Below, in pieces: positions 29,951 to 37,276 of a stretch of DNA of 64,000 nt. The DNA is from Gaiellasilicea sp963811885. Its GTDB lineage: Bacteria > Actinomycetota > Thermoleophilia > Gaiellales > Gaiellaceae. The translations under genes and the position numbers were made by a program. The notes below the pieces were generated by a model. It ran no database searches, was not told where the DNA came from, and saw only the letters and a list, made by a program, of their open reading frames with translations. Each line of letters begins with the position of its first letter. Position 1 is the stretch's first letter. The DNA lies in NCBI GenBank assembly GCA_963811885.1, contig CAWETB010000004.1:11789-75788 (forward strand), given 5' to 3'.

Positions 29951-30756
29951 CCAGCGGCGGAGGCTCGACGGAGCCGCCAGGAGCGGAGATGTCGGCTTTG
30001 CCGACATCGGAGCGGGGAAGCGAGATCCGGGTGATCCCGCTTCAGGGCATCCCGGAGATCGAGGACGGCGACGACCTCGCGGGGCTGCTCCTGGACGCGG
30101 CCGAGCAGGCGGGCGGCTTCGAGGACGCGGACGTGCTCGTCGTCGCGCAGAAGGCGGTCTCGAAGGCGGAGGGCCGCGTCGTGCGGCTGGACGACGTCGA
30201 GCCGTCGCAGCGGGCGCTCGAGCTCGCCGACGACCGCGATCCCCGTCACGTCGAGTGGATCCTCCGCGAGAGCGCCCACGTCGTCCGCGTGCGGCCGCCG
30301 CTGATCATCGCCGAGACGAGGCACGGCTACGTCTGCGCGTCGGCCGGCGTCGACGCCTCGAACGCGAAGGGGGAGGGGACGCTCGTCCTGCTCCCGCTCG
30401 ATCCCGATGCCTCGGCTGCGCGGATCCGGGAGGCGATCCGCGAGCGGGCGGGCCGCGACGTCGGCGTGATCGTCAGCGACTCGTTCGGGCGGCCGTTCCG
30501 CCAGGGCACGACCGAGGTCGCGCTCGGTGTCGCGGGCCTGACGCCGATGCGCGACCTCCGCGGCGTCCGCGACAGCGTCGGCTACGAGCTGCATGCGACC
30601 CAGATCGCGGTCGCGGACGAGCTGGCAGGGGCGGCCGAGCTCGTGATGGGGAAGGTCAACGGGATCCCCGCCGCCGTGATCCGCGGCGTCGACCTGCGCG
30701 GACCCGGGACCGGAGCGGACCTCCCGATCCCCGAGGAGCGGGACCTCTTCCGCTAG
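29947..30756 (+). CDS. cofE: Coenzyme F420-0:L-glutamate ligase
   Basis: Adds glutamate residues to F420-0. It reads VIPLQGIPEIEDGDDLAGLLLDAAEQAG, VLVVAQKAVSKAEGRVVRLDDVEPS (the KAEG motif), VCASAGVDASNAKGEGTLVLLP and VGVIVSDSFGRPFRQGTTEVALGVAGLTPM, the CofE signature. There is no FMN-reductase extension as in mycobacterial FbiB. The GTG at 29947 overlaps the previous stop (269 aa), but an ATG at 29989 preceded by AGGAG lies closer to the conserved region and would give 255 aa. That ATG lies in a perfect hairpin. The stop overlaps the convergent oxidase gene by three bases. Confidence 0.93.
   Translation: MTSGGGSTEPPGAEMSALPTSERGSEIRVIPLQGIPEIEDGDDLAGLLLDAAEQAGGFEDADVLVVAQKAVSKAEGRVVRLDDVEPSQRALELADDRDPRHVEWILRESAHVVRVRPPLIIAETRHGYVCASAGVDASNAKGEGTLVLLPLDPDASAARIREAIRERAGRDVGVIVSDSFGRPFRQGTTEVALGVAGLTPMRDLRGVRDSVGYELHATQIAVADELAGAAELVMGKVNGIPAAVIRGVDLRGPGTGADLPIPEERDLFR
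29988..30008 (+). promoter_or_regulatory. Hairpin covering the internal cofE ATG
   Basis: An exact inverted repeat with arms GATGTCGGC and GCCGACATC and a TTT loop (9-bp stem) begins one base before the cofE ATG at 29989. AGGAG lies a few bases upstream and stays outside the stem. Formed in the mRNA, it would bury this start codon. Translational control, or a coincidence of coding sequence, are both possible. Confidence 0.4.
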
Positions 30757-31748
30757 AGCGCCTCGAGCGCGAGCGCCGCCAGCCTCTGCCCGACGACCGG
30801 CGCGAACTTGAAGCCGTGGCCGCTGCACGGCGAGCCGACGACGATCCGGCCGCGCCGCTCGAGCAGGAATTCGTCGTTCTCGCGGATCGTGTAGAGGCAG
30901 GTCTCCGTCGTCCTCGGCGGCCCAGCGCCGGGAAACCGGCGCTCGACCCAGGCGGCGGTGCGGGCGGAGAGCTCTCGGTCGGGGACGCCGGGCTCGTCGG
31001 GGTCCGTCGGGCGTCCCGATTGATGGAGACCTGCCTTCAGTGAGTCGCCGGGCGACGCGAGGGCGTAGCCGTGGCGGGCGCCCGTCGTCGTGTCGATGAC
31101 AGACGGCGTCGGCCGGCCGAGGTCGAAGTAGGTGACGGTCTCCACCGTCGGAGTCGCATCCACGCCCACGAGCTCCGGCGCCCACGCGCCCGCGGTGACG
31201 ACGGCCACCCGCGCGCGCACGCCGCCCGCGGTGACGCCGTCGCCGTCCTCGTCGACCGTCTCGACGCGGACGTGCTCGCGCACCTCGAGGCCGTCGGCGA
31301 ACGCCGCGACGGCTTCGTCCGCATGGACGATCCCGCCGTCCGCCTGGAACAAGCCGCTCTCGCCCGGGTCGGCGCGGATGCCGAACCGCTGCTCGATCTG
31401 GCCTGCGTCGAGCACCTCGAACGGCGCCCCGCACGCTGCGAGTGCATCGCGGTTCGGCTCCCAGTCACCGAGGTCGAGCGTGCCGTGCAGCTCGAGCAAG
31501 CGCCGGCCGCTCTCCGCCTCGAGCTCGCGCCAGAGCGGGAAGGTCTCCTGCGCGAACCGGACCCAGCGCTCGTCCGGGTAGGACAGGCGCACGATCCGCG
31601 AGCTGCCGTGGCTCGACCCGCGCGCGTGGCCGAGCTCGAACTGCTCGCAGACGACGACGTCGCGCCCCGCCTGGGCGAGTGCCCGTGCCGTGGCGAGCCC
31701 CATCACCCCGGCTCCGACGACGACGACCTCGGTGTCGAAGGCGCTCAC
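30753..31748 (-). CDS. Monomeric sarcosine oxidase-like FAD-dependent oxidoreductase
   Basis: 331-aa flavoprotein oxidising a secondary or N-methyl amine with oxygen. It shows the dinucleotide-binding VVVVGAGVMGLATARALAQAG, then VCEQFELGHARGSSHGSSRIVR, the family's flavin-contact segment. TETCLYTIRENDEFLL follows, whose Cys is where MSOX-type enzymes attach FAD covalently, and GSPCSGHGFKFAPVVGQRLAAL is near the end. It is about 50 residues shorter than typical MSOX, with losses in the substrate domain. Sarcosine, N-methyltryptophan and pipecolate are all possible substrates. ATG start. It converges on cofE and is followed upstream by a small coiled-coil gene on the same strand. Confidence 0.85.
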   Translation of the reverse strand: MSAFDTEVVVVGAGVMGLATARALAQAGRDVVVCEQFELGHARGSSHGSSRIVRLSYPDERWVRFAQETFPLWRELEAESGRRLLELHGTLDLGDWEPNRDALAACGAPFEVLDAGQIEQRFGIRADPGESGLFQADGGIVHADEAVAAFADGLEVREHVRVETVDEDGDGVTAGGVRARVAVVTAGAWAPELVGVDATPTVETVTYFDLGRPTPSVIDTTTGARHGYALASPGDSLKAGLHQSGRPTDPDEPGVPDRELSARTAAWVERRFPGAGPPRTTETCLYTIRENDEFLLERRGRIVVGSPCSGHGFKFAPVVGQRLAALALEAL

Positions 31749-31769
31749 GGGCCGCAGCGTAACGAGCGG

Positions 31770-31988
31770 CTAGCCGAGCAGGTCGAAGAGCTGACGCGGG
31801 GTCAGCCGGTGCGTGACGCCGTCCTCGATCAGCTCGATCCGGAGCTGCCGCGCCTGCTCGTCCATCGCGAGCGTCAGCTCGGCTGCGCGGCTCCTGAGCT
31901 CGTCGAGCGCCCGCGCCGCGGCGTCGAGCTCGGCCAGAAGGTCGGCCGGCGGCGTCTCGGGGATCGTGGTCGGAGCGGAGAACGTCAT
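31770..31988 (-). CDS. Small coiled-coil hypothetical protein
   Basis: 72-aa acidic protein. Residues 15-50 (PADLLAELDAAARALDELRSRAAELTLAMDEQARQLR) form a heptad-like helix, and the end reads THRLTPRQLFDLLG. There is no cysteine or membrane segment. It lies between the HD-GYP regulator and the oxidase on the same strand, 21 bases from the oxidase start. The family is not recognised. Codon use matches its neighbours, which supports it being a real gene. Confidence 0.55.
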   Translation of the reverse strand: MTFSAPTTIPETPPADLLAELDAAARALDELRSRAAELTLAMDEQARQLRIELIEDGVTHRLTPRQLFDLLG

Positions 31989-32033
31989 GCCGTCGGCCCG
32001 GTGATCGGCCGGGCGGAGCCGCGCTTGAGCGCC

Positions 32034-33179
32034 CTAGTTGGCGCGGTGACCGGACGCGTGCGCGAGCGCGATCGCGAGCGTCTGCTCCGTCGTGCCGGTG
32101 CCCGCCGCTCGCCGGATCGCGAGCACGTCGTCGAACGAGACCACGAAGAGGTCGAGCAGGTCGGCGTCGAACTGCGTGCCGCGGCCCTGGAGCATCAGCT
32201 CGCGGGCCTCGTCGGGCTGGAACGCCTGCCGGTAGACGCGATCCGACGTGAGCGCGTCGAAGACGTCGGCGATCGCGCAGATCCGTCCCTCGACCGGGAT
32301 CGCGTTGCCGGCGAGCCCCCGCGGGTAGCCGCTGCCGTCGATCCGCTCGTGATGCGTCAGCGCCATCTCGGCGGCGAGGTCGAGCAGCTCGACTCCGGAG
32401 CCGGCGAGGATCCGATGGCCCATCTCGGCGTGCGCCTCCATCACCTCGCGCTCCTCGGCGGTGAGGTGGCCAGGCTTGAGCAGGATCCGGTCGGGGATCC
32501 CGATCTTGCCGACGTCGTGCATCGGGCTCGCGATCCGGATCAGCTCGGCCTGCTCGGTGTCGAGGCCCGCGAGGCGCGCCAGCAGCGCGCAGTAGAGGCT
32601 CATCCGGACGATGTGCTCGCCCGTCTCCTGGTTCCGGAACTCGGCAGCCCACGAGAGCCGGCGAATCGTCTCCTCGCGCAGGCGGCGGAGCTCGGTGTCG
32701 GAGCTCTCGAGCTGCGCGATCGTCTCGCGCAGCGCCGTCGTCCGCGCGAGCACGGTCTGCTCGAGCAGCTCCCGGTGGATGCGGTTCTCGATCTCGAGCG
32801 TGCGGCGGCGGAGCGCGTTGCCGACGTTGATGATCAGCTCGTTCGGCTTGAACGGCTTCAGCACGTAGCCGTAGGCGCCGAGCTCGATCGCGACGTCCGC
32901 GTAGGCGGGGTCGTCCATGCCCGTGACCATCACGACGGCGGTCTCCGGATGGTGGGCCAGCACCTCGCGCGTGAACTCGATGCCGGACTCGCCCGGCATG
33001 TTGACGTCGCTGAGCACGAGGGCGACGTTCGTCTCCTTGAGCACCCGGCGCGCCGCCGCAGCCGAGTCGGCCGTGAGGCACTCGTAGCCGTGGGCGCCGA
33101 GCAGGCGGGCGAGGAGGGTGCGGATCTGCTCCTCGTCGTCGACGATCAGGATCCGCTCGTCGGGGCGCGGTGCGCTCAT
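32034..33179 (-). CDS. Response regulator with HD-GYP cyclic-di-GMP phosphodiesterase domain
   Basis: 381-aa two-domain signalling protein. The receiver domain (residues about 9-125) has ILIVDDEEQIRTLL (acidic pocket), LVLSDVNMPGESGIEF with the phospho-acceptor Asp and GYVLKPFKPNELI with the conserved Lys. A helical linker (about 130-170) leads to the HD-GYP domain: EFRNQETGEHIVRMSLYC, SPMHDVGKIGIPDRILLKPG (HD pair), LTHHERIDGSGYPRGLAG (the GYP motif intact) and AIADVFDALTSDRVYR. It should hydrolyse c-di-GMP when phosphorylated. No cognate kinase is adjacent. ATG start. Confidence 0.93.
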   Translation of the reverse strand: MSAPRPDERILIVDDEEQIRTLLARLLGAHGYECLTADSAAAARRVLKETNVALVLSDVNMPGESGIEFTREVLAHHPETAVVMVTGMDDPAYADVAIELGAYGYVLKPFKPNELIINVGNALRRRTLEIENRIHRELLEQTVLARTTALRETIAQLESSDTELRRLREETIRRLSWAAEFRNQETGEHIVRMSLYCALLARLAGLDTEQAELIRIASPMHDVGKIGIPDRILLKPGHLTAEEREVMEAHAEMGHRILAGSGVELLDLAAEMALTHHERIDGSGYPRGLAGNAIPVEGRICAIADVFDALTSDRVYRQAFQPDEARELMLQGRGTQFDADLLDLFVVSFDDVLAIRRAAGTGTTEQTLAIALAHASGHRAN

Positions 33180-33196
33180 TGGGGGGTTATCGGCAG

Positions 33197-33565
33197 CTAG
33201 ACGCCGTTCTCAACCGCGACGAGCTCGATTCTGTTCCCCCACGGATCGGCGATGTAACTCCTGCGTACACCCGGAATCGAGTCGTCCGCGACGGTCTCGA
33301 CACCGGCGGAGCGGAGCCGGACGACGAGCTCGTCGTAGCCGGAGACGGCGAAGGCCGGATGTGCCTTGCGCGCCGGCGCGAACTCCTGCTCGACGCCGAC
33401 GTGCAGCTGCTGCGCTCCGACCCGGAACCAGACGCCGCCGCGGGCGCGCAGCGACTCGGGCTTCTCGACCTCCTCGAGGCCGAGCAGCCCGCCGAAGAAG
33501 CGGCGCGCCTCGGCCTCGCAGCCGGGCGGCGCGGCCAGCTGGACGTGATCGATGCCGTCGAGCAT
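33197..33565 (-). CDS. VOC (glyoxalase/bleomycin resistance) superfamily protein
   Basis: 122-aa protein with one complete VOC module pair: LDGIDHVQLAAPPGCEAEARRFFGGLLGLEEV, GVWFRVGAQQLHVGVEQEF, HPAFAVSGYDELVVRLRSAGVE and RSYIADPWGNRIELVAVE. The metal-ligand positions are His (DHVQ), His (HPAF) and Glu (RIELV), so a divalent metal may be bound. The start was set at ATG 33565; it overlaps nothing essential and faces the divergent deaminase start 25 bases away. The substrate is unknown. Confidence 0.82.
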   Translation of the reverse strand: MLDGIDHVQLAAPPGCEAEARRFFGGLLGLEEVEKPESLRARGGVWFRVGAQQLHVGVEQEFAPARKAHPAFAVSGYDELVVRLRSAGVETVADDSIPGVRRSYIADPWGNRIELVAVENGV

Positions 33566-33590
33566 GGCCGCGAAGGATAAAGTCGCCCGA

Positions 33591-34580
33591 ATGCTCTCCG
33601 AGGGTCTCGCCGAGCTGCACACCCACCTCGGCGGCTCGGTCGCCTCCGACATCCTCTGGTCGCTCGCGCACGAGCAGGGGATCGCGCTGCCGGTGAAGGA
33701 CTACTGGGAGTTCGACGCGCTCGTCACCGTCTCCGACCCGCGCGGGGTCGAGAACCTCGACGCCCTCGACCGGATCTACCACTGGACCGAGCTGATCCAG
33801 TCGTCGCCGCTGGCGGTGGAGCAGTCCGTGCACGGCGCGATCGGCGGCGCCTACCGCAGCCAGGGGATCACGACGCTCGAGCTCCGCTTCAACCCGATGA
33901 AGCGCAACCGCGGCGGCGAGCGCGACCTCGACCACATCATCCTCGCCGCGATCCGCGGCCTCGACCGCGCCTCGCTCGAGTACCCGCAGGTCCGCGCCGG
34001 GCTGATCCTGATGATGGATCGCACCTTCGACGCGCGCCAGAACGAGGTCGTCGTCGAGAAGGCGATCCGCTGGGCCTCACGCGGGGTCGTCGGGATCGAC
34101 ATCGCCGGCCCACGCCCGGGCGGCGGCCGCTACGACTACACGCAGATCACGCCGATGGTCGAGACCGCGCGCGCGGCCGGGCTCGGGATCACGATCCACG
34201 TCGGCGAGGAGGGCGAGACCGGCGGCGAGGAGCTGGGCGAGGTCGTCGAGCACCTGCGCCCCGACCGGATCGGCCACGGCATCCTCGCCGCCCAGGATCC
34301 GGAGCTGATGCGGCTCCTCCGCGAGGCGGGCACCGTGCTCGAGATCTGCCCGACCTCGAACCTGCTCACGAAGGCGCTCCCCGACGAGGCCGCGATCCGC
34401 GAGACGTTCGGAGCGTTCAAGGAGCACGGCGTCGCGTTCACGATCGCCACCGACGGGCCGGAGATGATGCGCACGCACCTGCGCGACGAGCTCGAGCTGC
34501 TGGAGCGGATCGGCGCGCTGACGCAGGACGAGCTCGCCGCCGCGAACAGGCGCGGGCACGAGGCCTCGTTCATCCGCTGA
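33591..34580 (+). CDS. add: Adenosine deaminase family protein
   Basis: 329-aa TIM-barrel deaminase expected to convert adenosine (or a related purine nucleoside) to inosine with release of ammonia. Zinc-ligand and active-site segments are visible: AELHTHLGGSVASDIL (HxH), GITIHVGEEGETGGEELGEVV (His and the catalytic Glu), DRIGHGILA, VLEICPTSNLLTKAL and FTIATDGPEMMRTHLRDEL with the Asp. ATG at 33591 was preferred over one at 33552 because GAAGGA lies about 13 bases upstream and the family N-terminus fits. The true substrate could be another aminopurine. Confidence 0.85.
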   Translation: MLSEGLAELHTHLGGSVASDILWSLAHEQGIALPVKDYWEFDALVTVSDPRGVENLDALDRIYHWTELIQSSPLAVEQSVHGAIGGAYRSQGITTLELRFNPMKRNRGGERDLDHIILAAIRGLDRASLEYPQVRAGLILMMDRTFDARQNEVVVEKAIRWASRGVVGIDIAGPRPGGGRYDYTQITPMVETARAAGLGITIHVGEEGETGGEELGEVVEHLRPDRIGHGILAAQDPELMRLLREAGTVLEICPTSNLLTKALPDEAAIRETFGAFKEHGVAFTIATDGPEMMRTHLRDELELLERIGALTQDELAAANRRGHEASFIR

Positions 34581-34588
34581 GGAATCTC

Positions 34589-34605
34589 ACGACCCGGGCG
34601 GTCGT
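34589..34605 (+). terminator. Short hairpin between add and the EamA gene
   Basis: Arms ACGACC and GGTCGT around CGGGC form a 6-bp stem nine bases after the add stop. There is no U-run. It may weaken read-through into the transporter gene that starts 15 bases later. Confidence 0.3.
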
Positions 34606-34619
34606 TGCGTTGTAGAGAG

Positions 34620-35564
34620 ATGCCCGCCGCCCGCTGGAAGCTCCTCACCGCCCTCTGGACCGTCTACCTCGTCTGGGGCTCCACGTACGTCGCGATCAAG
34701 CTCTCCGTGCGGACGCTTCCGGCCTTCCTCTCCGCCGGCTCGCGCTTCCTGCTCGCCGGCTTCCTGCTGGCGGTGATCCTGACCGTCACCGGCCGCAGCA
34801 TCCGCGTCACGCGGCGCGAGCTCGCCGCGTCGGCGCTGCTCGGCCTGTCACTGCTCGCACTCGGCGTGGGGATGGTGACGCTCGCCGAGACGCGGATCGA
34901 CTCGAGCATCGCGGCGATGATCGCCGGCTCCGTGCCGCTGCAGGTGATCCTGCTGCGCACGCTCGCGCGCGAGGGCGTTGCCCTCGCGACCCGCCTGAGC
35001 GTGCTCGTCGGTCTCGCCGGGCTCGCGCTCGTCGTGATTCCGGGCGGCGGCGGCGCGGCCGGCGCCGTCGGGCTCTCGGTCGCGCTCGCCGCGAGCATCT
35101 CCTGGTCGCTCGGCTCCTTCTTCGGTCACAGGCTGCCGCTGCCGCGGGACGGGTTCGTCGCGACGACGTGGGAGATGCTGAGCGCGGGCGTGATGCTGCT
35201 CGTGCTCGGGGTCGTGACCGGGGAGCCGTGGTCGATGGACGCGTCCGGGTTCACGCTGCAGTCGATCGCCGCCTGGCTCTACCTCGCCGTCTTCGGCTCG
35301 CTGATCGGCTTCACCGCCTACGCCTGGCTGCTGCGGAACGCGCCGATCTCGAAGGTCGTCACCCACCAGTACGTGAACCCGCTCGTCGCGATCCTGCTCG
35401 GCGCGCTCCTGCTCGGAGAGCAGCTGACGCTCACCGTCGGCCTCGGCGCCGCGCTGATCGTCGGGTCGGTCTTCGTCGCCGTGCGCTCGGAGAACGCCGC
35501 CGCTAGGCGCCGTTCACCTGGGATCGTTGATGTGCGAGGTACTCCAGCAGATCGGACCGTGTGA
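34620..35564 (+). CDS. EamA-family (DMT superfamily) transporter
   Basis: 314-aa membrane protein with ten predicted helices in two EamA repeats. The N-terminus LLTALWTVYLVWGSTYVAIKLSVRTLPAFLSAGSRFLLAG and the second repeat ASISWSLGSFFGHRLPLPRDG through AYAWLLRNAPISKVVTHQYVNPLVAILLGALLLGEQLT are diagnostic of the YedA/RhaT-like group. It probably exports an amino acid or other small metabolite. ATG at 34620 was preferred to an upstream TTG. The 3' end overlaps the convergent cbs gene by 62 bases, an unusually long antisense overlap with both frames intact. Confidence 0.87.
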   Translation: MPAARWKLLTALWTVYLVWGSTYVAIKLSVRTLPAFLSAGSRFLLAGFLLAVILTVTGRSIRVTRRELAASALLGLSLLALGVGMVTLAETRIDSSIAAMIAGSVPLQVILLRTLAREGVALATRLSVLVGLAGLALVVIPGGGGAAGAVGLSVALAASISWSLGSFFGHRLPLPRDGFVATTWEMLSAGVMLLVLGVVTGEPWSMDASGFTLQSIAAWLYLAVFGSLIGFTAYAWLLRNAPISKVVTHQYVNPLVAILLGALLLGEQLTLTVGLGAALIVGSVFVAVRSENAAARRRSPGIVDVRGTPADRTV

Positions 35565-36906
35565 GGATCGCGGCCGGGCGACCGGCCGCGGCGACGACGA
35601 CCGCCGCATTCGGGCCCGAGAGGTCGGCGAAGACCTGGTCGAGCGAGTCGCCGACGTCGACGGCGGCCAGCGGCGGCTGCATCATCACGGCGACGTCCTC
35701 GTTCATCGCGTCCGGATTCTTGAAGACGCGGTCGAGCACGCCGCGCTCCTGCAGCGAGCCGACGACGTCCGCGAGCGACTCGACGGGCTGGCTGCGCACG
35801 ACCGGCAGCTGCGAGATCGAGTAGCGCTGCATCAGGTCGATCGCGGCGCCCACCTTGGCGTGCGACTCGATCGTGACGAGGTCGGGCACCTCGTGCTCCT
35901 CGCCCCGCTTGAAGCGCAGCACCTCGTCGATCGTCGGCGCGGGTGACTTCCGCTCGAGGAAGCCGTACTGGAGCATCCAGTTGTCGTCGTAGAACTTCGA
36001 CAGGTACGAGCGGCCCGAGTCGGGGAGGATCGTGAGGATCCTGGCGTCGGGACCGAAGTCCTTCGCCACCTCGAGCGCGGCCCAGATCGTCGTCCCGGCC
36101 GAGCCGCCGGCGAGGATCCCCTCCTCGCGCGCGAGGCGCCGCGCGGTCACGAAGGAGTCGCGGTCGGAGACGCGCACCCAGCGGTCGACGACGTCGCGCG
36201 ACATCGTCACCGGCCAGGTGTCCTTGCCGATCCCCTCGACGAGGTAGGGATGCGTCTCCTCGGAGGTGTAGACGGAGCCCTCGGGGTCGGCGCCGACGAT
36301 CTGGATCTTCGGGTTGCGCTCCTTCAGGTAGCGCCCGGCGCCCGAGATCGTGCCGCCGGTGCCCACGGAGATGACGAGCGCGTCGATCTCGCCGTCGGTC
36401 TGCTCCCAGATCTCCGGCCCCGTCGTCTCGTAGTGGGCCTGCGGGTTGTTCATGTTCGAGTACTGATCGGGCTTGAAGCCGCCCGGGATCTCCTCCGCGA
36501 GCCGGTCGGAGACGCTGTAGTAGCTCTCCGGCGAGTCGTGCTCGACCGCGGTCGGCGTGATCACGACCTCGGCGCCGTAGGCCCGCAGCATCGAGATCTT
36601 CTCCTGGCTCATCTTGTCGGGCATGACGAAGATGCAGCGGTAGCCGCGTGCGGCCGCCGCGATCGCGAGCCCGACGCCGGTGTTGCCGGAGGTCGGCTCG
36701 ACGATCGTCCCGCCGGGCCGCAGCTTCCCCTCGCGCTCGGCGGCCTCGATCATCGCCATCCCGATCCGGTCCTTGTTCGAGCCGCCGGGGTTCAGGTACT
36801 CCAGCTTCGCGAGCAGGGTCGGCTCGACGTCGCGCGCGATCCGGTCGAGCCGGACGATCGGCGTGTCGCCGACCAGGTCGAGCAGCGTCGGGTACTCGCG
36901 CGCCAT
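35503..36906 (-). CDS. cbs: Cystathionine beta-synthase with CBS domain pair
   Basis: 467-aa PLP enzyme condensing serine (or O-acetylserine) with homocysteine (or sulfide). The catalytic domain has LVGDTPIVRLDRIA, YLNPGGSNKDRIGMAMIE with the PLP lysine at about residue 45, EPTSGNTGVGLAIAAAARGY binding the cofactor, QYSNMNNPQAHYETTGPEIWEQ, VGTGGTISGAGRYLKE and ILPDSGRSYLSKFYDDNW. Residues about 345-467 form two CBS motifs (SHAKVGAAIDLMQRYSISQLPVV and VFADLSGPNAAVVVAAAGRPAAILTRSDLLEYLAH), a regulatory nucleotide- or SAM-binding pair. ATG at 36906. Confidence 0.94.
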   Translation of the reverse strand: MAREYPTLLDLVGDTPIVRLDRIARDVEPTLLAKLEYLNPGGSNKDRIGMAMIEAAEREGKLRPGGTIVEPTSGNTGVGLAIAAAARGYRCIFVMPDKMSQEKISMLRAYGAEVVITPTAVEHDSPESYYSVSDRLAEEIPGGFKPDQYSNMNNPQAHYETTGPEIWEQTDGEIDALVISVGTGGTISGAGRYLKERNPKIQIVGADPEGSVYTSEETHPYLVEGIGKDTWPVTMSRDVVDRWVRVSDRDSFVTARRLAREEGILAGGSAGTTIWAALEVAKDFGPDARILTILPDSGRSYLSKFYDDNWMLQYGFLERKSPAPTIDEVLRFKRGEEHEVPDLVTIESHAKVGAAIDLMQRYSISQLPVVRSQPVESLADVVGSLQERGVLDRVFKNPDAMNEDVAVMMQPPLAAVDVGDSLDQVFADLSGPNAAVVVAAAGRPAAILTRSDLLEYLAHQRSQVNGA

Positions 36907-36997
36907 CGGCGGGAGCCTACGCAATCCGTACTCTGCCGCAGCCGCAATCAGCGGGGCCACCGATGGCTCCGAGCACGGACGGACGCATCCTCTGGGC

Positions 36998-37276
36998 ATG
37001 ACATCGCGAGTGACACCGAAGCAGTGCAGCCTTCGCGAGGCAGTCGGCGAGCACGAGCTCTGCCCGGGCTCGGCCTGTCTCTTCTGGGAGGAGGGCGGGG
37101 CAGTGGTCGAGCCGGGTTGCGCGATCGAGCGGCTGGGAGTGCCGCTGAAGCATCAGCAGGATCTTGCCCGGCACCTGCTCGAGCTCCGGCTCGGCGCCGA
37201 CGAGGCCCGGACGGCTGCCGAGCGCCGGGATGCTCACCGCCGTTTCTCGGAGCTGCTGAACCTGAATCGCGAGTAG
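36998..37276 (+). CDS. Small four-cysteine hypothetical protein
   Basis: 92-aa protein divergent from cbs. Cysteines at residues 10, 22, 27 and 41 lie in TPKQCSLREAVGEHELCPGS, ACLFWEEGG and VEPGCAIERLG, a spacing that could hold zinc or an iron-sulfur cluster. The rest (QQDLARHLLELRLGADEARTAAERRDAHRRFSELLNL) is helical. The family is not recognised. Its 3' end overlaps the convergent MerB-like gene by 43 bases. ATG start; codon usage fits the genome. Confidence 0.6.
   Translation: MTSRVTPKQCSLREAVGEHELCPGSACLFWEEGGAVVEPGCAIERLGVPLKHQQDLARHLLELRLGADEARTAAERRDAHRRFSELLNLNRE

Noticed and set aside
32034..33179. Anti-HD domain as an antiphage effector
   Set aside because: The full GYP motif and receiver domain make a c-di-GMP phosphodiesterase far more likely; no defence genes surround it.
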